DNA from: UMGS1532 sp045594795
GTDB lineage: Bacteria; Bacillota; Clostridia; Oscillospirales; Acutalibacteraceae
Assembly: GCA_045594795.1 (NCBI GenBank)
Contig: JAZNZF010000010.1
Location: 1 to 10,396 of the forward strand
DNA length: 10,396 nt
Reading direction: 5' to 3'
The position numbers were made by a program, and so were the translations under genes. Below are positions 5,635-10,396 of the stretch, piece after piece; position 1 is the stretch's first letter, and every line of letters begins with the position of its first letter. The notes under the pieces were generated by a model. It had not been told where the DNA came from. It worked only from the letters and a program-made list of their open reading frames with translations, and searched no databases.

Positions 5635-6820
5635 TTATATTCGCCTCTATGCCAAGTGTTTTTATTACATTGAAATACTCGGGCCAGCTTTTGTTTACTG
5701 CCTCGGCACCCTCAATTTTACCGCCTACCATAGAGCATAATAGGCTCGAAGCCATTACAATTCTATGGTCGTTATGCGAGTATATTACATCGGTTGGGGG
5801 CTTAATCCCCTTACCCACCGTTATTTTATTATCTTCTATATCTACTGCTACACAGAATTTGGCAAGCTCGCTTTTCATAGCCAGACCTCTGTTGCTTTCT
5901 TTTATTTTAAGACGTTCGGTATCATAAAAAACACCGCCATTATTGGCAGCCGCCACCGCAAAAAGCACGGGTGCTAAATCGGGACAATCACCAAGTGAAA
6001 TTGTAGGAACACCTTTCTTTAAAGCCTCAAAGTGCTGTAAATACACCCTATCACCCTGTAAGCTTTTTTCATTTAGCCCCGTTACATTTACCTTTCCACC
6101 GATATAGTTAAAGCCGTCCAAAAATGCGGCGTTTGAATAATCGCCCTCAACTGTAATTTCTTGCCCTATAAACTTAGATGGATGTATTTTATATCCGCCA
6201 TCAAAGGTATCTATTTTAACGCCAAAAGTCTTTAGTGCAGCTATGGTCATATCGACATAAGGCGCACTACTTAATGGTGTAGTTAACCTTATTTCACTCT
6301 CGCCATTACACCTTGCCAGAGCAAAAAGCATACCGCTTATAAACTGACTGCTAACATCTCCACGCATTTTGTAAATGCCCGATTGCAATTCGCCCTTAAC
6401 CGAAACATCGGTTTTGGTTTGCGTATAGCTAAATCCGTTCTCTTTAAAGATTCTGCTATACTCATCAAGCGGACGGCGAAAAAGGCACTCTTCACCACTA
6501 AGCGTTACGTTGCCAAATGTAAGACAGATGGGTAGCATTATGCGTAAAGTGCTACCGCTTTCTTGGCAGTATGCAATTATATGTTTAGGTGGGTTAATTA
6601 CCCCGCTAATCGTAACTGTACTACCCGAAACGGTATATTTAGCCCCTAATGCCGAAATTACGTTCAGGGTTGCCTTAATATCATCTGAAAGTTCGACGTT
6701 ATGCACCTTTGATACGCCCTCTGATAGCGCCGCGCAAATAAGATATCGGTGCGCCATACTTTTCGAGGGCGGTGCTTTAACCTGTCCTTTTGCTTTTGAT
6801 GGTTTAATTTCAACCGTCAT
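5624..6820 (-). CDS. aroA: 3-phosphoshikimate 1-carboxyvinyltransferase (EPSP synthase)
   Basis: It transfers the enolpyruvyl group of phosphoenolpyruvate to shikimate-3-phosphate, the sixth shikimate-pathway step. The 398-residue product shows KAPPSKSMAHR (15-25, with the substrate lysine K20), ESGSTLR (87-93, in place of the usual GNAGTxxR loop), RRPLDEY (115-121), GDVSSQFISG (154-163), EGDYSNAAF (225-233), CPDLAPV with the catalytic aspartate D281, IKESNR (306-311) and DHR (351-353). It is somewhat shorter than the E. coli enzyme (427). The glycine at position 89 corresponds to the loop glycine that matters for glyphosate sensitivity, so inhibitor behaviour cannot be predicted simply. The ATG lies 4 nt after the aroE-aroK stop and AAGGAA in the end of that gene serves as ribosome binding site. 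Confidence 0.96.
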   Translation of the reverse strand: MTVEIKPSKAKGQVKAPPSKSMAHRYLICAALSEGVSKVHNVELSDDIKATLNVISALGAKYTVSGSTVTISGVINPPKHIIAYCQESGSTLRIMLPICLTFGNVTLSGEECLFRRPLDEYSRIFKENGFSYTQTKTDVSVKGELQSGIYKMRGDVSSQFISGMLFALARCNGESEIRLTTPLSSAPYVDMTIAALKTFGVKIDTFDGGYKIHPSKFIGQEITVEGDYSNAAFLDGFNYIGGKVNVTGLNEKSLQGDRVYLQHFEALKKGVPTISLGDCPDLAPVLFAVAAANNGGVFYDTERLKIKESNRGLAMKSELAKFCVAVDIEDNKITVGKGIKPPTDVIYSHNDHRIVMASSLLCSMVGGKIEGAEAVNKSWPEYFNVIKTLGIEANINDT

Positions 6821-6824
6821 TTTA

Positions 6825-8063
6825 TCATTTCCTTATATCGTCTAAAATAAGTTTTACATTTTGGTCTACCCTATCGGTAGCCTTGATGGTTACATCTGCA
6901 GCTGCTATATATTTATCGTAGCGCTCGAAATATCGTCTTTCCAAATCGGCACGGTTAGAAGAAAGAGGTCGGTCGGCTGTTGCAACAAGGCTTTTTAAGG
7001 GTCTGTCAATAAAATATAGTTTACCGTTGAGTTTTAACGAATCTATATTTTTTGGGTCTAATATAGCACCGCCACCCGTTGCAATAACCTTACCGCTTTG
7101 TGCCGATATTTCCTCTATAACCTTAGATTCAATATCTCTAAAATACTGCTCGCCTTTATTTTTGAAAATCTCCGTAATTGTAGTATTTTCGCGCTTTACT
7201 ATTTCCTCGTCGGTATCTATAAACTCTAAGCCTAATTCCTTTGATAGTGCCTTGCCTATAGTGGTTTTGCCACAGCCTGCCATACCTATTAGCACTATGT
7301 TTTGTTTTGTTTCCCTAACCTTTTTATAAACATTCTCTGTAGTGCTAAGAGAAATTTCGGTATCTAAAAACTTTTCTACCGCCTTTGCCGCTTGGGCAAC
7401 TAACATATAGAGTCCACCCGTAGCCTTTACACCTCGACGTTTTGCATCACTAACAAGCTTTGTTCTAAGAGGGTTGTATATAGCATCTACTACACCCTCA
7501 AGCTTTGCGAAGTTAGAAATATTAATCGGCGTAGCGTTAATATTGGGATACATACCTACGGGTGTTGTATTGATTATAATCTCGGCATCGGTATGTTTTT
7601 GATACATCTCGTCGTAAGTAATTAAGCCTTCACCACCGCTTCGCGAAACTCTATATATACTTTTAGCTTTAAGGCTTTTGGCTACCGCATTTGCCGTTAG
7701 CGACGTGCCGCCACTGCCAAGAATAAGCACCTTTTTATTTTCAACTGTAATACCTGCTCTGTTAATTAAAGAGGTTAAACCATAAAAATCTGTATTGAAT
7801 CCTAAAAGTTTGCCACCCTTATTAACAATAGTATTTACTGCGCCTATCTCTTTTGCCTTTTCACTTACAAAATCGAGATATGGTATTACCTCTTGCTTAT
7901 AAGGAATGGTAACGTTTATTGCCTTAAAGCAACGCTTTTGCAAAAACGAGTGCAGTTCTTCTCGCGGTATTTCTTTAATTGTATATTCGTAATCGGCAAG
8001 CAAAGCGTGTATTTCTTTTGAAAAACTGTGCTTTAGCTTTTCGCCAATACAACCATATTCCAT
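6825..8063 (-). CDS. bifunctional shikimate dehydrogenase - shikimate kinase (AroE-AroK fusion)
   Basis: One uninterrupted frame of 412 codons joins pathway steps four and five. Residues 1 to about 240 are shikimate dehydrogenase: KHSFSKEIH (11-19), NVTIPYK with catalytic K56, GAVNTIV (74-80), FNTD with D92, the nucleotide loop LGSGGTS (115-121), INTTPVGMYPN (164-174) and GLYMLVAQA (217-225). Residues from about 254 are shikimate kinase: Walker A GMAGCGKTT (260-268), FIDTDEEI (281-288), FRDIE (308-312), GGGAI (330-334) and DRPL (364-367). A linker of about 15 residues joins them. I choose the ATG at 8061-8063, with AAAGG 10 nt upstream, because the dehydrogenase then starts correctly. The frame runs open upstream to 8279, but that part is hairpin-rich sequence without dehydrogenase similarity. 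All catalytic residues look intact. Confidence 0.93.
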   Translation of the reverse strand: MEYGCIGEKLKHSFSKEIHALLADYEYTIKEIPREELHSFLQKRCFKAINVTIPYKQEVIPYLDFVSEKAKEIGAVNTIVNKGGKLLGFNTDFYGLTSLINRAGITVENKKVLILGSGGTSLTANAVAKSLKAKSIYRVSRSGGEGLITYDEMYQKHTDAEIIINTTPVGMYPNINATPINISNFAKLEGVVDAIYNPLRTKLVSDAKRRGVKATGGLYMLVAQAAKAVEKFLDTEISLSTTENVYKKVRETKQNIVLIGMAGCGKTTIGKALSKELGLEFIDTDEEIVKRENTTITEIFKNKGEQYFRDIESKVIEEISAQSGKVIATGGGAILDPKNIDSLKLNGKLYFIDRPLKSLVATADRPLSSNRADLERRYFERYDKYIAAADVTIKATDRVDQNVKLILDDIRK

Positions 8064-8338
8064 AACATTTCTACCTTTAGCCAAAGCATTCAAACTCGAA
8101 TCAGATTTTGAAACAAGTATTTTTCGCTGTGACATCCTTAAAATACTCGTGAATCCGTTAGGATTCACTGTGTTTTTGCCTCGCACACCAAAAAATCCTT
8201 TATTTACAAAATTCTGCGACCTTAAAGGTGCATGATTTTTGTGTGGATTTTGGTGAAGACAAACACATAAGGCTAACGCCTATGTGTGCGAATGAGCCGA
8301 AAGCCGCCTAAAAGCAGCCCTTTAAGGCTGGTTCGGGT
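8064..8338 (-). other. structured insert between aroC and aroE-aroK, possible intergenic repeat element
   Basis: This 275-bp gap is the only long junction in the operon. It contains a perfect hairpin GTGAATCC-loop-GGATTCAC (8149-8168), a second of 10 bp with one bulge (8263-8287), a third (8315-8330), and weaker ones including an AGTATTTT/AAAATACT pair just on the aroE side of 8149. On the minus strand a frame is open from 8279 into aroE with no stop. Its start codons (GTG 8184-8186, ATG 8133-8135) have no well-spaced ribosome binding site, and the peptide is not a known dehydrogenase extension. The density of inverted repeats looks like a dispersed repeat. My impression of having met similar peptide reads in gut Clostridia is unverified. 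Confidence 0.5.
8311..8330 (-). terminator. weak terminator-like hairpin after aroC
   Basis: On the minus strand CAGCC and GGCTG surround six bases (8315-8330), with CTTTTA following, 8 nt after the aroC stop codon. The stem is short and the T-run only four, so it may attenuate rather than end transcription. Downstream genes have no obvious promoter of their own in the 8064-8310 gap. Confidence 0.35.
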
Positions 8339-9436
8339 TTAAATACTTTGGCTTAAATAATTTGTTCCAAAGTTAGTAGTTAGTAAATCGCAAAGGGCTA
8401 TTGCCGCAACACTTTCTATAACAGGCCTTGCTCTATGCACAATGCAAGGGTCGTGCCTGCCCTGAAGATTAATCTTAACCTCGCGATTTTCCTTAAAATC
8501 AACGGTTTGCTGTTCTTTAAAAATCGATGGTGTAGGCTTTATGGCACACCTAAATATAATAGGCATACCGTTTGTAATGCCTCCGTTTATACCGCCATTG
8601 TTATTAGTAGTGGTAACTATATTCCCGTTTTCAATAACGAACGGGTCATTTGCCTCACTACCTTTTTTCTCAGCAAAACCAAAGCCCAAGCCGAATTCTA
8701 TACCCTTAACAGCAGGAACGCTGAAAAGTGCGTGTGAAAGCATACCCTCTACGCTATCAAACCAAGGCTCGCCTACCCCTTTAGGCATACCGAAAACTGC
8801 TGTTTCAATAATACCGCCAACGCTGTCGCCCTCGGCCAAGGCGGTTTCTATTACCTTAATCATTTTATCCTTAGCGGTATTATCAAGCACACCAAAAGTA
8901 GCATTTTCTAAAAGTTTATAATCCTCTTGCAACTCACCAAAGGGTCGGTCGCACACATCGGCTATACTGCTTATATGCGACGCAATTTTTATACCTTTTT
9001 TATTTAGTGCCGAGAGTGCTATTGCGCCTGCGGCTACCAATGCCGCCGTTACCCTGCCGCTAAAATGTCCGCCACCGCGTGCGTCTTGAAAGCCGCTATA
9101 TTTACATTCTGCGGTATAGTCGGCGTGTCCAGGTCTTGCCTTTGTAAGAATATCACCATAGTCGGTGCTTTTTTGGGTGTTATTTTCAATGAAAATACAT
9201 ATAGGCGTTCCTGTGCTAAAGCCGTTTAAAACACCGCTTAGTATTTTAAAATCATCCGCCTCTTGCCTTTTTGTAGATATATTTCCTTGTGGACGGCGAA
9301 GCGAAAGTCGATGCTTTATGAACTCTATATCTATTTCTACACCAGCAGCAATGCCGTCTATAACCGCACCTATGCCGCTGCCGTGACTTTCACCGAAAAG
9401 GGTTACCGAAAAGTTATTACCAAAGGTATTTTTCAT
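8339..9436 (-). CDS. aroC: chorismate synthase
   Basis: It eliminates phosphate from EPSP to give chorismate, the last shikimate-pathway step, using reduced FMN. The 365-residue protein has the family signatures in order: TFGNNFSVTLFGESHG (4-19), STGTPICIFIENN, ARPGHADYTAECKYSG, the flavin-loop variant DARGGGHFSGR, and near the C-terminus GRHDPCIVHRARPV. The GGGHFSGR form replaces the GGGRSSARET of the E. coli enzyme, a variant I know from Clostridia. I start at the ATG at 9434-9436, where GGGAG lies 9 nt upstream and the protein begins like its homologues. Nine further codons upstream are open but do not fit. It overlaps the end of aroB by 20 nt, so it is probably translationally coupled to it. 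Confidence 0.96.
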   Translation of the reverse strand: MKNTFGNNFSVTLFGESHGSGIGAVIDGIAAGVEIDIEFIKHRLSLRRPQGNISTKRQEADDFKILSGVLNGFSTGTPICIFIENNTQKSTDYGDILTKARPGHADYTAECKYSGFQDARGGGHFSGRVTAALVAAGAIALSALNKKGIKIASHISSIADVCDRPFGELQEDYKLLENATFGVLDNTAKDKMIKVIETALAEGDSVGGIIETAVFGMPKGVGEPWFDSVEGMLSHALFSVPAVKGIEFGLGFGFAEKKGSEANDPFVIENGNIVTTTNNNGGINGGITNGMPIIFRCAIKPTPSIFKEQQTVDFKENREVKINLQGRHDPCIVHRARPVIESVAAIALCDLLTTNFGTNYLSQSI

Positions 9437-10396
9437 AAGCTGACACTCCCTTCGTTTTTTCAATTAGTTGTTCTACGGTAAGCTCGGCCATTTGAAAGCT
9501 ACCTATTTCGTTTACCTTAATTACAGTTAGCTTATTGCCCGAAAGCTTTTTATCGTGCTTCATAGCCGAAATAACTGTTTCGCGGTTTAAATCTACCTTA
9601 GTTGGTAAATTTAGCTTTTCTAAAACCGGTTTTAGCCTTTCTGCTACCGCTTCACTACACATAGGTAGCATTCCTATAGCCACGCACTCGCCGTGGTAAA
9701 GCTCCTTCATATTGTATTCGCTTTCAATAGCGTGAGCTAAGGTGTGGCCAAAGTTTAATATTTTGCGAAGTCCCGATTCTTTTTCGTCCTTTTCCACAAC
9801 CGCTTTTTTTATAAGCAGAGAGCCCTCGATAATTTTATCAATATTATCCAGCGGATTTCCGCTTTCAATTAATTCAAAAAGCTGTTTATCAGAAGTTAGT
9901 GCCATTTTTACACTTTCTGCAAGTCCGTTAGAAATTTGCCTTTGCGGTAAGGTTTTAAGTAGGTCGGGGTCAACAATTACCGCTTTGGGCTGATGGAAAG
10001 CGCCAACGGTGTTTTTGTATCCGCCAAAGTCTATAGCAACCTTACCACCTATCGACGAATCAACCTGAGAGAGCACCGTTGTTGGAATATTGTAAAAATC
10101 AATTCCACGCATATAGCAGGCAGCCGCAAATCCGGAAAGGTCACCGATGACACCACCGCCGACAGCCACAACACAATCCTTTCTGGTAAACGACTCCTCT
10201 AACATGGCTGAGAGCAGCTTTCGAAAGCTATCAAAATTCTTTGAAGCTTCTCCCGCCGGAATCGTTACAATCGTTGCCTTTTCACATTGCCCGGCAACTG
10301 TCTGCGCATAAACGGGCGGAACGCCGTCATCTGTAACAACAAGGACCTTCCGATCCAGATTCAAGAGTTCTCCCGCCTTCGCAAGATTCCCCCGTT
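9417..10396 (-). CDS. aroB: 3-dehydroquinate synthase, N-terminus beyond the window
   Basis: It converts DAHP to 3-dehydroquinate, the second step of the pathway, in an NAD- and divalent metal-dependent reaction. About 325 residues are visible. The frame continues without a stop to the window edge, and the codons before the TTG at 10362-10364 (reading AKAGELL) fit the normal N-terminal region, so the true start lies outside, probably 25-35 residues further. Visible motifs are PAGEASK, AVGGGVIGD (nucleotide site), the substrate segment QVDSSIGGK, GLAESVK with a metal-binding glutamate, and the two metal-binding histidines in NFGHTLAHAIE and YHGECVAIGM. The stop codon lies 20 nt inside aroC. 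It is the first visible gene of the operon; the promoter and any leader regulation are off the window. Confidence 0.96.
   Translation of the reverse strand, partial: RGNLAKAGELLNLDRKVLVVTDDGVPPVYAQTVAGQCEKATIVTIPAGEASKNFDSFRKLLSAMLEESFTRKDCVVAVGGGVIGDLSGFAAACYMRGIDFYNIPTTVLSQVDSSIGGKVAIDFGGYKNTVGAFHQPKAVIVDPDLLKTLPQRQISNGLAESVKMALTSDKQLFELIESGNPLDNIDKIIEGSLLIKKAVVEKDEKESGLRKILNFGHTLAHAIESEYNMKELYHGECVAIGMLPMCSEAVAERLKPVLEKLNLPTKVDLNRETVISAMKHDKKLSGNKLTVIKVNEIGSFQMAELTVEQLIEKTKGVSAYEKYLW

Noticed and set aside
5532..5977. Plus-strand reading frames opposite aroA and tyrA
   Set aside because: They are shadows of well-supported minus-strand genes, with no ribosome binding sites or motifs. The same holds for the plus-strand frames elsewhere between 2833 and 10202.
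8064..8186. A 41-residue N-terminal extension of AroE-AroK
   Set aside because: It covers a perfect hairpin, has no suitable ribosome binding site at its start, and is not a feature of AroE. The ATG at 8063 fits better. It is kept as a finding about the DNA element, not as protein.
9961..10380. Higher GC at the 5' half of aroB (about 50% by hand count against about 39% in 9601-9960), suggesting a recombination junction
   Set aside because: This half encodes the glycine- and alanine-rich nucleotide-binding motifs, and codon choices on the two sides are mixed rather than sharply different, so protein composition is a sufficient explanation.

Overview
The window looks like a piece of a low-GC Bacillota chromosome, most likely a gut-type Clostridia. 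The evidence is strong GGAGG-type ribosome binding sites with short spacers, sigma-A promoters, tRNA genes with an encoded CCA, and Clostridia-like variants of the aromatic enzymes. A hand count of a few lines gives about 39% GC. This placement is inference; no marker in the window fixes a species.

Layout: the left edge (1-360, + strand) is a serine tRNA cluster. It holds two copies of a tRNA-Ser(UGA) body inside a 170-bp tandem unit and then a complete tRNA-Ser(GCU), followed by an intrinsic terminator. A 240-bp stretch (406-645) full of hairpins and terminators separates it from everything else, all of which lies on the minus strand. Going left to right these are purC (646-1335, own promoter and terminator), a two-gene unit of a glycerophosphodiester phosphodiesterase (1490-2293) and an MFS transporter (2295-3596) with its own promoter, and a long aromatic biosynthesis operon from the right edge to 3735 that ends at a clear terminator (3664-3695).

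In transcription order the aromatic operon reads aroB (cut by the right edge), aroC, an aroE-aroK fusion, aroA, tyrA and an AroF/G/H-type DAHP synthase. Together these supply six of the seven shikimate-pathway reactions from erythrose-4-phosphate and phosphoenolpyruvate to chorismate, plus the oxidation of prephenate toward tyrosine. The third step, 3-dehydroquinate dehydratase (aroD/aroQ), and chorismate mutase are not here. Four junctions are tight (overlaps of 20 and 11 nt, gaps of 4 and about 16 nt), which suggests coupled translation. The one loose junction, aroC to aroE-aroK, carries about 275 bp of highly structured DNA that looks like an inserted repeat.

Most of the window is ordinary, conserved metabolism. 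The parts that deserve a second look are the odd tandem tRNA-Ser unit, the structured insert between aroC and aroE-aroK with a frame open into aroE, and the AroE-AroK fusion. I see no mobile-element genes, CRISPR array, defence genes or phage genes.
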